Counted from the first letter of the stretch, positions 1 to 8,769 are shown. The stretch: 51,437 bases of DNA from Clostridia bacterium (GCA_030523605.1 JAUNIE010000004.1:1-51437), one strand, 5' to 3'. Made by a program: numbers and translations. The notes: generated by a model from the sequence alone, not told the origin.

Positions 1-228
1 ACTTTCGACGGCATCTTTTTCGTCTTCACCATCAGCAATAATCGTAATACTCGTATTTCCCGATATGCCAAGTGAAAGTATCCCAAGCAGACTCTTTGCA
101 TTAACTCTTCTCTCGTCTTTCTCTACCCATATGGTCGATTTAAATTCATTTGCTTTCTGAATGAAATACGTCGCAGGTCTTGCATAGAGTCCTACTTGAT
201 TTTGAACTAATACTTCTTTTGTGTACAT
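1..228 (-). CDS. HPr-like phosphocarrier protein, Crh-like (3' end outside window)
   Basis: The first 76 codons are visible; the gene runs off the left edge. The protein matches the HPr fold family of the PTS: a GLxARPAT motif at residues 13-20 and a NAKSLLGILSLGI block around Ser46. Ser46 is the regulatory site phosphorylated by HPr kinase in Firmicutes and is kept. The catalytic His15 that carries PEP-derived phosphate is replaced by Tyr15. By analogy with Bacillus Crh, where this position is Gln, the protein should not relay phosphate to sugar permeases but could still act in CcpA-linked catabolite control. That role is inference. The ATG at 228 is preceded by GGGGGAG. A promoter lies upstream at 311-338. 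Confidence 0.88.
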   Translation of the reverse strand, partial: MYTKEVLVQNQVGLYARPATYFIQKANEFKSTIWVEKDERRVNAKSLLGILSLGISGNTSITIIADGEDEKDAVES

Positions 229-310
229 ACTTATTCTCCCCCAAAATTGTTAATAAATAAAATCAATATGTAATTCACTATATTTATAAAAAATTACTAA
301 CGATAATATA

Positions 311-338
311 ATTATATCACAATCACAAACGTAGTCAA
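311..338 (-). promoter_or_regulatory. Predicted sigma-A promoter of the HPr-like gene
   Basis: On the minus strand TTGACT (333-338) is separated by 16 bp from TATAAT (311-316). A TGA directly before the -10 makes it an extended -10. The promoter points into the HPr-like gene, leaving a leader of about 75 nt. Confidence 0.65.
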
Positions 339-452
339 TAAAAAAACTCAATTTTGGCTTTATCACCTATCGAAATGCATTTTCGGCATATTGATTTGTG
401 TAAAAAGTAAAATATGTATTGTTTTTTTGTACAGTTTGGATACTTAAAAAGA

Positions 453-1133
453 CTACTTTATTAGATCAGGACGTGATTTTTTGGTTATTTCCAAGGATTT
501 TTCCGCTTTCCACTCTTCGATTTTCGCATGATGCCCCGAAAGCAATACTTCAGGCACCTCTTTACCGTGCCAAACAGATGGCTTAGTGTATTGCGGATGC
601 TCCAAAAGTCTATTATAATGGCTTTCCTCCTCAAAACATACACTGTCCGACAAAACCCCCGGAACAAGTCTGGAAACCGCATCTGCCAAAACAAGCGCCG
701 GCATTTCTCCACCTGTTAAAACATAATCACCGATTGAAATCTGCTCATCAACTATCTCTTCGATAACTCTCTCGTCTACGCCTTCGTAGTGTCCGCACAA
801 AATAGCTATGTTTTCAAAATCACGATTAATTTCTTTTGCAATTTCTTGACTAAATACCCTGCCCTTTGGAGACATATATATAAGATGTGGTCTGCAGTTT
901 CTTTCTTCACAAATACTTTCAAAACATCTATATATCGGTTCAGCAAGCATAACCATACCTTTTCCGCCGCCATATGGTGTATCGTCGACCCTTTTATGCT
1001 TATCGTAAGCGAAATCACGTATTTGATGACATTTTATATCTATTATTCCCGCCTTTAACGCTCGTCCGATTATACTTGTATTTAAAAACGCTTCGCACAT
1101 CTCCGGAAACAGCGTCATTATATCAATTTTCAT
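453..1133 (-). CDS. trmD: tRNA (guanine(37)-N1)-methyltransferase TrmD
   Basis: TrmD methylates G37 next to the anticodon using S-adenosylmethionine and so prevents +1 frameshifting. The 226-residue length is normal. Family hallmarks are the start MKIDIMTLFPEM, the DDTPYGGGKGMVM segment near residue 50, the knot region LCGHYEGVDERV and IGDYVLTGGE, and the C-terminal HPQYTKP motif. The ATG at 1133 was chosen because it matches the family N-terminus; a GTG one codon upstream is possible. The gene overlaps the end of rimM by 11 bp, so the two are translationally coupled. It is the last gene of the ylxM-ffh-rpsP operon. Confidence 0.97.
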   Translation of the reverse strand: MKIDIMTLFPEMCEAFLNTSIIGRALKAGIIDIKCHQIRDFAYDKHKRVDDTPYGGGKGMVMLAEPIYRCFESICEERNCRPHLIYMSPKGRVFSQEIAKEINRDFENIAILCGHYEGVDERVIEEIVDEQISIGDYVLTGGEMPALVLADAVSRLVPGVLSDSVCFEEESHYNRLLEHPQYTKPSVWHGKEVPEVLLSGHHAKIEEWKAEKSLEITKKSRPDLIK

Positions 1134-1641
1134 CACTGAACACGCCTTTCAATGGGCATACTACAATTCTATTATCTTTAACATCTATTTCTTTTATCGT
1201 ACCCGGAATTATCGGCAAATAGTATTCTTTGCCGCTACCGTCCGCAACCGTGTATATATCACTCGCCCCTGAATTCCAAACATCTTTTAGTATCCCATAC
1301 TTTTTACCGCTTTCAAAATCGACTACTTCACAATTTTTTAGGTCCTCGATAAAATAGTGATCTTTTTTTAGGGGTATATCGTTTTTATACGCATAAATAT
1401 ACTTACCTTTTAGCATTTCGGCCTCATTGCGAGTATTTATATCCGCAAATTTAATTAAAATATGGTTTTTATGCATTCTCATATAACTGATTTCACACGG
1501 CTTTTCATTAACGTCCAAAAAAACTTTTTCAATATCCAAAAAATCTTCTGCCGTGTCGCATAAGCACTCGGTTTTTACTTCACCTTTTATACCATGCGTA
1601 TTTAAAATCTTACCTACTTTTAAAAAAATATTGTCTGCCAT
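1123..1641 (-). CDS. rimM: 16S rRNA processing protein RimM
   Basis: RimM assists maturation of the 30S head and binds ribosomal protein S19. The 172-residue product has the RimM N-terminal barrel (LKVGKILNTHGIKGEVK, residues 7-23) and a C-terminal PRC-barrel domain ending near YYLPIIPGTIKEID. The open frame extends 21 codons further upstream, but AAGGAG lies 8 nt before the ATG at 1641 and this matches the family start. It sits between khpA and trmD in the classic Firmicute order. Confidence 0.94.
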   Translation of the reverse strand: MADNIFLKVGKILNTHGIKGEVKTECLCDTAEDFLDIEKVFLDVNEKPCEISYMRMHKNHILIKFADINTRNEAEMLKGKYIYAYKNDIPLKKDHYFIEDLKNCEVVDFESGKKYGILKDVWNSGASDIYTVADGSGKEYYLPIIPGTIKEIDVKDNRIVVCPLKGVFSDEN

Positions 1642-1719
1642 AAATCTCCTTAGTAAATGGTTTAAAATATAAACAAACGTTCGGATTTCTATACCGAACG
1701 CCATATCAACAAATTAAGA

Positions 1720-1965
1720 TTAGCCAATTTCAACGGCAATTTTCTCTCCACTCTTTGTGGCAGCCGCCCTTGCAATGCTTCTTATGGATTTTGCAATTCT
1801 ACCCTGTTTACCGATAATTCTTCCCATATCCTCCTCGGCAACAACTACTCGGTATACTGTAAATTCCTTATTTTCTGCACCAATTTTTTCGATTTTTACA
1901 TCATCAGGTTTTGAAACTAATCCTCGAACCATAACTTCAAGCAAGTTTGTAATTAAATCCTCCAC
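1720..1965 (-). CDS. khpA: KH-domain RNA-binding protein KhpA (YlqC family)
   Basis: An 81-residue single-KH-domain protein. The GxxG loop of the KH fold is visible as GRIIGKQGR near residue 48, followed by the helix KSIRSIARAAA. KhpA proteins bind RNA, often with KhpB/Jag, and affect cell elongation and division in Firmicutes. The start is GTG at 1965, with GGAGGT 9 nt upstream. It lies between a 51-codon ORF (after rpsP) and rimM, as in many clostridia. Confidence 0.92.
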   Translation of the reverse strand: MEDLITNLLEVMVRGLVSKPDDVKIEKIGAENKEFTVYRVVVAEEDMGRIIGKQGRIAKSIRSIARAAATKSGEKIAVEIG

Positions 1966-2005
1966 TAAAGCTATACCTCCATTAAAAATACATCCATTAT
2001 AACTA

Positions 2006-2161
2006 CTATACTCTTCTGCGATAACTTCTTACCACTGTAGTTTTACCGTTTTTATAGTGCCTCACGTGTGAACGTACTCTACAGCTTTTAGCAGATACGT
2101 CAACAAACAGAATTGACCCCAGTAAAAATAGTGATAATACTTTTTTGAATTTTAAACTCAT
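2006..2161 (-). CDS. Small predicted exported Arg-rich peptide
   Basis: A 51-codon ORF fills the gap between rpsP and khpA. The peptide starts MSLKFKKVLSLFLLGSILFV, a basic start plus hydrophobic core, followed by a VSA-like signal-peptidase site near residue 24. The mature part is about 27 residues and very basic, with motif VRSHVRHYKNGK and a C-terminal RSYRRRV; two adjacent TAG stops follow. A modest AAAGG lies about 12 nt before the ATG. I do not recognise a family. The x-V-R-x-H-x-R pattern recalls short repeats in some secreted or phage proteins, which is only an impression. Position in the operon implies co-expression with ribosomal genes. Confidence 0.55.
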   Translation of the reverse strand: MSLKFKKVLSLFLLGSILFVDVSAKSCRVRSHVRHYKNGKTTVVRSYRRRV

Positions 2162-2196
2162 AACTTATGGTTTATACCTTTCGCAATTGTACTCTA

Positions 2197-2442
2197 TTAA
2201 GCTTTTGATTTTTGACTGTTAATTATGCTTTTAACTCTTTCGGTAGGTTGCGCACCATTTTTAAGCCATTTTTCTACCTTTTCCATATCGAGTTTGATTT
2301 CTGCAGGTTCTACCATAGGATTGAAATATCCAATTTCCTCGATACATTTTCCATCACGGGGTGAACGTGAATCCGCCACCACCACTCTGTAAAAAGGTGA
2401 TTTTTTTGCTCCCATTCTGCGAAGTCTGATTTTTACTGCCAT
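2197..2442 (-). CDS. rpsP: 30S ribosomal protein S16
   Basis: An 81-residue S16 with the diagnostic start [19 protein letters not shown] and the [22 protein letters not shown] block. S16 stabilises the 5' domain of 16S rRNA during 30S assembly. The ATG at 2442 was chosen over an in-frame ATG five codons upstream because GGAGG lies just before it. It follows ffh by about 50 bp. Confidence 0.97.
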   Translation of the reverse strand: MAVKIRLRRMGAKKSPFYRVVVADSRSPRDGKCIEEIGYFNPMVEPAEIKLDMEKVEKWLKNGAQPTERVKSIINSQKSKA

Positions 2443-2495
2443 TATTATTTCCTCCATTATAAAATTTATTTTTTATATATTAAAAAACATATAAA

Positions 2496-3824
2496 CTATT
2501 TAAAAAATTTTGGGAATCCAAATCTTCCCTTCTTAAATTTTCCGCCAAATTGTTTCATCATCTTTTGCATGTTCTCAAACTGTTTGAGAAGTCTATTGAC
2601 GTCTTCGACTTTCATGCCGCTACCCGCTGCAATCCTTCTTTTTCTCGATGGATTGATTACACTCGGCTTTCTTCTTTCTTCGGGCGTCATGGAAAGTATT
2701 ATCGAATACGTTCTATCCATGATCTTATCATCAATATCAACACCCTGGAGTTGCCTATCCATACCGGGGAGTTTCGACAATATCGACTTAAGCGGCCCCA
2801 TTTTTTTGATTTGCATCATCTGGTCTTTTAAATCATCAAGGTCAAAACTGTTTTTCTTAAGCTTTTGCGCCATTCTTTCGGCTTCGTTCTTATCGAAATT
2901 CGCCGTCGCATCTTCAATTAAACTCAGAACATCGCCCATGCCCAAAATTCTTGATGCCATTCTATCGGGATGAAATTCTTCCAAATTCTCGGGTTTCTCG
3001 CCTGTTCCGATGAGTTTAATCGGCTTTCCGGTAACGGATTTAATCGAAAGTGCCGCACCGCCTCTTGTGTCGCCGTCAAGTTTAGTGAGAACCACACCCG
3101 TGATTTCAAGAAGCTCATTAAACGATTTCGCTACCGTTACGGCGTCTTGTCCTGTCATCGCATCGACCACAAGAAGTATCTCCTCCGGATTTACTGACGA
3201 CTTAATATCTTTAAGCTCATTCATCAACTCTTCATCAATATGAAGTCGCCCTGCAGTATCAAGAATCACAACATCATAGCCATAATCTTTCGCATAAGAA
3301 ACCGACTTTTCTGCAATTTTAACCGGCGAAATATTTCCCATCTCAAATACATGTGCGTCAATCTGAGAACCTAAAATCTTAAGCTGTTCAATCGCCGCAG
3401 GCCTATACACGTCACACGCAACCAAAAGAGGTCTTCTGCCCTGTTTCTTGAGCATCAACGCCAGCTTTGCACAGTGCGTCGTCTTACCTGAACCTTGAAG
3501 TCCGCAAAACATCATAACCGTAGGCGGTTTTGAAGAAAAATTCAGCTTATTCTTTTCTTCACCCATAAGCGCCGTAAGTTCCTCGTTGACAATCTTTATC
3601 ACCATCTGAGCCGGCGTCAAACTTTCCATTACCTTTGCACCGACTGCTCGCTCTACCACCCGATTTGTGAACTCCTTGGCGACCTTATAGTTAACGTCCG
3701 CTTCGAGGAGCGCAAGTCTTACCTCTCGCATGGAATCTTTTACATCGTTTTCGGTTAATTTGCCGTGAGAACGCAATTTTTTAAACGCAAGAGAAATTTT
3801 TTCCGATAAACTTTCAAACGCCAA
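2496..3824 (-). CDS. ffh: Signal recognition particle GTPase Ffh
   Basis: SRP54 homologue that binds 4.5S/scRNA and hydrophobic signal sequences and docks with FtsY. Its 442 residues show the N domain, then the G domain with P-loop GLQGSGKTTHCAKLA near residue 108, DVYRPAAIEQL, DTAGRLH and TKLDGDTRGGAALS, then the methionine-rich M domain (MGPLKSILSKLPGM, KPSVINPSRKRRIAAGSG). The start is TTG at 3824 with GAGGTGA upstream. It lies 20 bp downstream of ylxM, which is its usual partner. Confidence 0.97.
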   Translation of the reverse strand: MAFESLSEKISLAFKKLRSHGKLTENDVKDSMREVRLALLEADVNYKVAKEFTNRVVERAVGAKVMESLTPAQMVIKIVNEELTALMGEEKNKLNFSSKPPTVMMFCGLQGSGKTTHCAKLALMLKKQGRRPLLVACDVYRPAAIEQLKILGSQIDAHVFEMGNISPVKIAEKSVSYAKDYGYDVVILDTAGRLHIDEELMNELKDIKSSVNPEEILLVVDAMTGQDAVTVAKSFNELLEITGVVLTKLDGDTRGGAALSIKSVTGKPIKLIGTGEKPENLEEFHPDRMASRILGMGDVLSLIEDATANFDKNEAERMAQKLKKNSFDLDDLKDQMMQIKKMGPLKSILSKLPGMDRQLQGVDIDDKIMDRTYSIILSMTPEERRKPSVINPSRKRRIAAGSGMKVEDVNRLLKQFENMQKMMKQFGGKFKKGRFGFPKFFK

Positions 3825-3844
3825 GCTATCACCTCAGACAATTA

Positions 3845-4195
3845 CTAAAATTTTAAATCGTCAACCTCATTAAATATCGAGTCAACAAGTTTGCTTACCT
3901 TATCGCTGACTTGACACGCTTTCACTTCCATCAAAAGTGATTTTATGCTGTCGATTTTGTTTTGCAGAGACTTGTTCTTTGCCAAGATTTTTAGATTTTC
4001 TTCCATTTGTTCAAGAGTATGCTCGCCTCTTTTGATCGTATCAAACACACTCTGCCGTGATTTACCGGTGTTATCTGCTATCTCACCGAGCGACAAATCG
4101 CTGTTGTAATACATATCAAGGCTATCACGCTGAACATTTGGAAGCGCACCGCCGTAAATATCTAAAAGCATTGGTATTTCAACATTCTTATCCAA
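3845..4195 (-). CDS. ylxM: YlxM family SRP-associated DNA-binding-like protein
   Basis: A 116-residue YlxM (UPF0122) protein. It has a sigma-70-region-4-like helix-turn-helix around residues 30-60 (LSLGEIADNTGKSRQSVFDTIKRGE). In Firmicutes and related bacteria YlxM accompanies ffh and modulates SRP GTPase activity. The predicted start is TTG at 4195, with AAGGGAG about 11 nt upstream; an ATG at 4171 is an alternative. It is the first gene of the operon and is preceded by the promoter at 4265-4293. Confidence 0.92.
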   Translation of the reverse strand: MDKNVEIPMLLDIYGGALPNVQRDSLDMYYNSDLSLGEIADNTGKSRQSVFDTIKRGEHTLEQMEENLKILAKNKSLQNKIDSIKSLLMEVKACQVSDKVSKLVDSIFNEVDDLKF

Positions 4196-4264
4196 AACTC
4201 TATCGACTCCCTTATCTCTTCAATAAAGCAAGGTGTCAAGCAATAAGCTTTACAGCACTATTTC

Positions 4265-4293
4265 AGTATATAACATTATTTTTTATATGTCAA
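4265..4293 (-). promoter_or_regulatory. Predicted sigma-A promoter of the ylxM-ffh-rpsP-khpA-rimM-trmD operon
   Basis: Minus-strand TTGACA (4288-4293), a 17-bp spacer, then TATACT (4265-4270), about 70 bp before ylxM. The near-consensus sequence suits strong constitutive expression. Confidence 0.75.
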
Positions 4294-4371
4294 CAACTTT
4301 TTAGTAATTTCTAAATTTATAAATTAATAATATTTTAAAAGGACTTTATAACTAATATTTTTGGAGCGATT

Positions 4372-5262
4372 ATGAAATTAAAATATTTCTTTAAAAATAA
4401 TTTCAAAAACAAATTTATTGCCACTATTTTGGTTCTACTGCTGATTTCACCTTGCGTTTATATCTTTTCACGCTATCAAAAAGCAGAAGGCGAAGAACTT
4501 AAAAATCCCGAAAAAACTATAGATTTACCGGTTTTGATGTATCACCTCATATTAAAAAATCCAAAAAATAAAAACAAATTTATAATCTCTCAAAAAACTT
4601 TTGAAGAAGATCTCGAATACATAAAAAATAACGGATATACAACAATTCTCGTTCAGGACTTGATAGATTACACCGAAGGCAAATCAGATCTTCCCGAAAA
4701 ACCTATTTTACTGACGTTTGACGACGGCGCGTACAACAACTATCTTTACGCCTTCCCACTCGCCAAAAAATACGGCGCAAAGTTCGTTTTTTCTCCGATT
4801 GCTTTTGAGGCGGAAAAGTATTCAAGCATAAAAGACGAAAATCCCAACTATTCACATGCAAACTGGGATGAGATTCGTGAAATGTCGGATTCGGGTCTGG
4901 TGGAAATTCAGAATCATACCTTTAATATGCACAGCAGTAAAAATCCCCGTATCGGCTGCACGAAAAAATTTTGTGAATCCGAAGAAACCTACAAGCAAAA
5001 GCTTTCCGAAGATATTTTAAAATCGCAAGAACTCATTGAAAATCATACAGGCAAAAAGCCCACAGCGTTTTTCTATCCGTTTGGGGCGTGTAGCAAATGC
5101 TCCGAAAAGATAATTCGAAGTCTTGGATTTAAAGCAACTTTTCTTTGTGAGAATCGAGTTAACAAGATTTCAAGGAATCCCGAATGTTTATTTCGCTTGG
5201 GAAGATTTATAAGACCTCCCGACACACCTACAGAAAAAGTTTTTTCGCAGTTTGAAAAATAA
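4372..5262 (+). CDS. Membrane-anchored polysaccharide deacetylase (CE4 family)
   Basis: A 296-residue NodB-type deacetylase, expected to remove N- or O-acetyl groups from peptidoglycan or another surface polysaccharide outside the cell. An N-terminal hydrophobic segment (residues 15-33) acts as anchor or signal. The CE4 motifs are visible: TFDDG with Asp117/Asp118, and the metal-binding His pair in QNHTFNMH (His182, His187). FFYPFGACS fits motif 3. The ATG follows TTGGAGCG. The next gene carries amidase-like and SH3b domains, which suggests a cell-wall or cortex-related pair. The exact substrate is unknown. Confidence 0.9.
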   Translation: MKLKYFFKNNFKNKFIATILVLLLISPCVYIFSRYQKAEGEELKNPEKTIDLPVLMYHLILKNPKNKNKFIISQKTFEEDLEYIKNNGYTTILVQDLIDYTEGKSDLPEKPILLTFDDGAYNNYLYAFPLAKKYGAKFVFSPIAFEAEKYSSIKDENPNYSHANWDEIREMSDSGLVEIQNHTFNMHSSKNPRIGCTKKFCESEETYKQKLSEDILKSQELIENHTGKKPTAFFYPFGACSKCSEKIIRSLGFKATFLCENRVNKISRNPECLFRLGRFIRPPDTPTEKVFSQFEK

Positions 5263-5327
5263 TATCGGTATTTTTAAAGCCGGCAGTTCATAGTAATTTA
5301 GTAACATATACCTAGAGGTGGTTATTT

Positions 5328-6011
5328 TTGTATTTCGTAAATTTCGAGTCAGTGCCGGCAAATGAAGCAAAATATGAATACTATATAAATCTGCTAACCG
5401 ATGAGGTTAAAGAATGTCTTAACGCAAATGCCATAAGCTATACTTTTCAAGGCAACTATCCGGATAAAATCATGGCCGATAACAACCAAATTGTAAATAT
5501 GAATTTTGGCATAAACGAAAAATTATCCGAAACACTACCTGGAGAAACATCTGGGATACATATCATATTTGGAGCAGGAAATCCCGAATCAAAGCGCCTT
5601 TCAGAAATTCTCGCAGAAAATCTCAAGAATTTTTATTCGGATGAAATTCCTACAAGAATAATTTCAGAAGAAAGTTCCCAAAATTCCACATCGATCACAA
5701 TAAATATGGGTTTTGCCAACAATCCCGAAGATATGTCGTGGCTCAGGAACAGCACGGACTCGGTAGCCAAAGCGGTCGTCTTATCCCTCTGTGAATACTT
5801 CGGCATACCTTTTGTGGGTTGCGAAAATCAGGTCATGGGAACGGCAAACGCAGATGCCACTATATTTGATAAACCATCTTTAAATGCAAAAGTTTTAGGA
5901 AACATCACTGCAAATTCAAAGGTAAAAATTAACAGCCAGTGGGAAAACTGGTATATAATAGGTGAAAACGGAAAACTGGGATATGTGCAAACAAAATTTG
6001 TTAACGTATAA
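5328..6011 (+). CDS. Amidase_3-like protein with C-terminal SH3b domain, probably inactive
   Basis: The 227-residue protein resembles clostridial N-acetylmuramoyl-L-alanine amidases over residues 1-160: the EYYINLLTDEVK helix, the segment ESKRLSEILAENL, and the GFANNPEDMSWLR block before CEYFGIPFVG. A bacterial SH3 domain follows at about 168-227 (VMGTANADATIFDKPSLNAKVLG to GYVQTKFVNV). The segments where the family carries a zinc-ligand His (xHxNA) and a catalytic Glu (ExGF/ExxY) read FGINE and INMGF, so the catalytic residues seem lost. No signal peptide is visible. The start is TTG, with AGAGGTGG upstream. It could be a wall-binding or regulatory pseudoenzyme. Confidence 0.72.
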   Translation: MYFVNFESVPANEAKYEYYINLLTDEVKECLNANAISYTFQGNYPDKIMADNNQIVNMNFGINEKLSETLPGETSGIHIIFGAGNPESKRLSEILAENLKNFYSDEIPTRIISEESSQNSTSITINMGFANNPEDMSWLRNSTDSVAKAVVLSLCEYFGIPFVGCENQVMGTANADATIFDKPSLNAKVLGNITANSKVKINSQWENWYIIGENGKLGYVQTKFVNV

Positions 6012-6102
6012 AAATTCTATAAAATGTCCTCTCAATTTATAGTGGACATTTTTTTCATTAAGATATAAAATAACTTACACAGTAAAAAATCGAGGGAAAA
6101 CA

Positions 6103-7503
6103 ATGCAACGAAATTATAAAGATTTTATTGATAGCTTAAAAAATAAAACCGTTATGTTTTGCGGGCTCGGGAAAAGCAACATGCCATTTCTTGAAATTCT
6201 TGCAAAAAACGGTACGAATATTATAGCCTATGACGGCAAATCTGCCGATAAGATTGACGATACCATAACAAAAGTTTTAAAATCATACGAAAACATTAGC
6301 TATTATCTCGGGGACGAAACCGCTTGGGAACTCACTCCGGATATTTTAGTGCGCACTCCCGGAATGAATTTTTACAGCGAAAAAATAAGCAATATAAGGG
6401 CAAAAAATGTCATCGTAACGTCCGAGATGGAGATATTTTTTGATTACTGCCCATGCCCTATCATTGGGGTAACCGGCAGCGACGGAAAAACGACCGTTAC
6501 AAGCATAATTTCAGAGATTTTAAAGCATGACGGAAAAACAGTACACGTTGGCGGAAACATAGGAAAACCCCTGTTGCCTGAAATTGAGGGAATACATAAA
6601 AATGATATTGCCGTTGTTGAACTTTCAAGCTTTCAACTTATGTCTATGCGAAAAAGCCCCGACCACGCCGTTATAACAAATATATCGCCAAATCATCTTG
6701 ACATCCACTCTGACATGGACGAATATGTAAACGCCAAAAAACAGATTTTCCTACACCAAAATGCGTTTTCAAATGCGATTTTAAATTATGACAATTCCGA
6801 AACGAGAAAATTTGCCGATGAGGTTCGTGGCAAAGTTACATTTTTCAGTTTCAGTGAAAAATTAAAAAATGGTGTTTGGAAAGATAATGATAATAATATT
6901 GTAAGCTCTGTAAACGGAAAAAACGAAATAATCATGAGCAGCGGCGACATAAAAATTCCCGGTAATCACAACATAGAAAACTACCTTGCAGCTATTGCGT
7001 GCGTTCGTGATATGGTTTCAAAAGAAAGTATCGTTAAAACCGCTAAAGAATTTGAAGGAGTCAAGCACAGGATAGAATTCGTAAAAGAAGTCGGCGGTGT
7101 AAAATTTTATAATGATTCGATTGCCTCCACCCCGACAAGAACTATGAGCGGCGCTCTTTCGGTTTTTGACGGAAAAATAACTTTAATTGCGGGCGGATAT
7201 GATAAAAAGTTGACATTCACCGAACTTGCAAGTAAAATTAACGATAAGGTGTCTATTTTGGTACTTCTAGGGAATACATCAGAAAAAATAAAAAGTGAAG
7301 TATTAAATTCCAAAAATTACGACCCGGGCAAATTAAAAATATTTACTGCGAAAAGCATGGAAGAAGCTGTTACCACGGCATATGGTAATTCTCCACCGGG
7401 TAGCGTGGTTGTCCTTTCCCCGGCGTGTGCGAGTTTCGACTTGTACAAAAATTTTGAAGAGCGTGGAAATGATTTTAAAAACCTAGTAAACAAAATTAAA
7501 TAA
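6103..7503 (+). CDS. murD: UDP-N-acetylmuramoyl-L-alanine:D-glutamate ligase MurD
   Basis: MurD adds D-Glu to UDP-MurNAc-L-Ala in the cytoplasmic stage of peptidoglycan synthesis. The 466-residue protein has an N-terminal Rossmann-like domain (CGLGKSN), the ATP-binding loop GVTGSDGKTTVTSII near residue 122, ELSSFQL, the ISPNHLDIH motif, and a C-terminal domain with YNDSIASTP and SPACASFDLY. All are diagnostic of MurD. The ATG follows GAGGGAAAAC. A GT-B-like gene follows 20 bp downstream, probably in the same transcript. Confidence 0.97.
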   Translation: MQRNYKDFIDSLKNKTVMFCGLGKSNMPFLEILAKNGTNIIAYDGKSADKIDDTITKVLKSYENISYYLGDETAWELTPDILVRTPGMNFYSEKISNIRAKNVIVTSEMEIFFDYCPCPIIGVTGSDGKTTVTSIISEILKHDGKTVHVGGNIGKPLLPEIEGIHKNDIAVVELSSFQLMSMRKSPDHAVITNISPNHLDIHSDMDEYVNAKKQIFLHQNAFSNAILNYDNSETRKFADEVRGKVTFFSFSEKLKNGVWKDNDNNIVSSVNGKNEIIMSSGDIKIPGNHNIENYLAAIACVRDMVSKESIVKTAKEFEGVKHRIEFVKEVGGVKFYNDSIASTPTRTMSGALSVFDGKITLIAGGYDKKLTFTELASKINDKVSILVLLGNTSEKIKSEVLNSKNYDPGKLKIFTAKSMEEAVTTAYGNSPPGSVVVLSPACASFDLYKNFEERGNDFKNLVNKIK

Positions 7504-7523
7504 GAAGGAAGTTGAATTTAATT

Positions 7524-8711
7524 ATGCAAAAAGTTTCAAACAAAGTTTTATGGGTAATAATTGGGGTTTTATCTTTTCTGTTTTTGGGAGAAAGTGTGTT
7601 TTTCAGACATCAAATCAAGGAAACCGTGAAATACTACTACAACAGAACTGACACATTTATAAAAGACACTATGGACATAAACGATTTTCTCAACTGCGAT
7701 GTAAACCCCAAAACTATCGTAGTATTTGAGCCAAATCCTTACCATCTTGAATGTATGCCGGGGTTTGTAAAATATTACACCGATCTCGGATATAATGTAG
7801 ATATATTGATGAGAAGCGGTTGTGAAGAATCTATGGAAAGGTTCGAGCCGAAAGATAAAATCAGAATTTTTAAATTCCGTGAACTGAAAAATGTGGAATT
7901 CTATGCAGACAAGATTTTCAATAAATGCCAAAAATATGATTATTCGATGATACACACCGCAGATCCGCACAAAAAGGATATGATTTTCAAACTCAAGTAT
8001 CCAGAAAATCCAAATTCCATATTTGTTTTACACAACTTCAAATCTTTGGAAGTTTTGGGATTGGAGGAATTCAGACAGAAAAATCAATTATTCGGTCTGG
8101 CGGATTACGGAACTCTTAATTACGTAAACCCGAACTACTTTGGCAACGTTGCCGAACACAAGAAAAATGAGCAAACCACATTCTATATAACTTCCAGCCC
8201 GAAAAGGGATTACACGCCTCTAATATCAGCCGCAAGAAAACTCGATGCACAAGGCGCAAACTTTAAAATTAACGTAACAGGACACACAGACACTTTCTGT
8301 AAAGAAATGATACCCGAAGATTTGAGAAAATATTTTGAATTCTACGGAAAAGTTCCTTACCAGAAAATGTACTCAATAATCGAGCAGTCCGATTTCATTA
8401 TAATAAATCTCGATCCTGACCTTGAAGAAGACAACTACTTCAGAACCGAACGTGCAACAGGAAGCGCACAGCTCGGATACGGATTTCATAAGCCTATAAT
8501 TATTCAATCTGAATTTGCTGATACCTATAAACTCACGGATAATGATACAGCGATTGTATATAACGGCAGAGATATGTTGTCCGCAATGGCAAAAGCAATA
8601 AACATGAGCTCTGATAAATATGACACGATGACAGAAAGCATGAAATCACTTTGCAAAAAGATTTATGACATATCGCTTGAAAACGTAAAAAAAGCGCTTA
8701 AAATAAAATAA
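7524..8711 (+). CDS. Membrane-anchored glycosyltransferase-like protein
   Basis: A 395-residue protein with one N-terminal hydrophobic segment (about residues 6-24) followed by a soluble domain. The fold looks GT-B-like: an N-terminal half with KTIVVFEPNPYHLECMPGFV and a C-terminal half with SPKRDYTPLISAARKL, INVTGHTD, FEFYGKVPYQKMYSIIEQSDFIIINL and GYGFHKPIII. The last of these resembles the nucleotide-sugar side of group-1 transferases. The donor and acceptor cannot be told. The ATG at 7524 was preferred to a TTG at 7512 that overlaps the AAGGAAG ribosome-binding site. It follows murD and ends at a strong terminator. Confidence 0.65.
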   Translation: MQKVSNKVLWVIIGVLSFLFLGESVFFRHQIKETVKYYYNRTDTFIKDTMDINDFLNCDVNPKTIVVFEPNPYHLECMPGFVKYYTDLGYNVDILMRSGCEESMERFEPKDKIRIFKFRELKNVEFYADKIFNKCQKYDYSMIHTADPHKKDMIFKLKYPENPNSIFVLHNFKSLEVLGLEEFRQKNQLFGLADYGTLNYVNPNYFGNVAEHKKNEQTTFYITSSPKRDYTPLISAARKLDAQGANFKINVTGHTDTFCKEMIPEDLRKYFEFYGKVPYQKMYSIIEQSDFIIINLDPDLEEDNYFRTERATGSAQLGYGFHKPIIIQSEFADTYKLTDNDTAIVYNGRDMLSAMAKAINMSSDKYDTMTESMKSLCKKIYDISLENVKKALKIK

Positions 8712-8718
8712 TATAGCA

Positions 8719-8752
8719 AAAGCCACGCTAATTAAAACGTGGCTTTTTTTAT
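8719..8752 (+). terminator. Rho-independent terminator after the murD transcript
   Basis: The stem AAAAGCCACG (8719-8728) pairs with CGTGGCTTTT (8739-8748), followed by a T run. It lies 8 bp after the glycosyltransferase-like gene. Confidence 0.88.
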
Positions 8753-8769
8753 ATGAAAAAATAAATATT

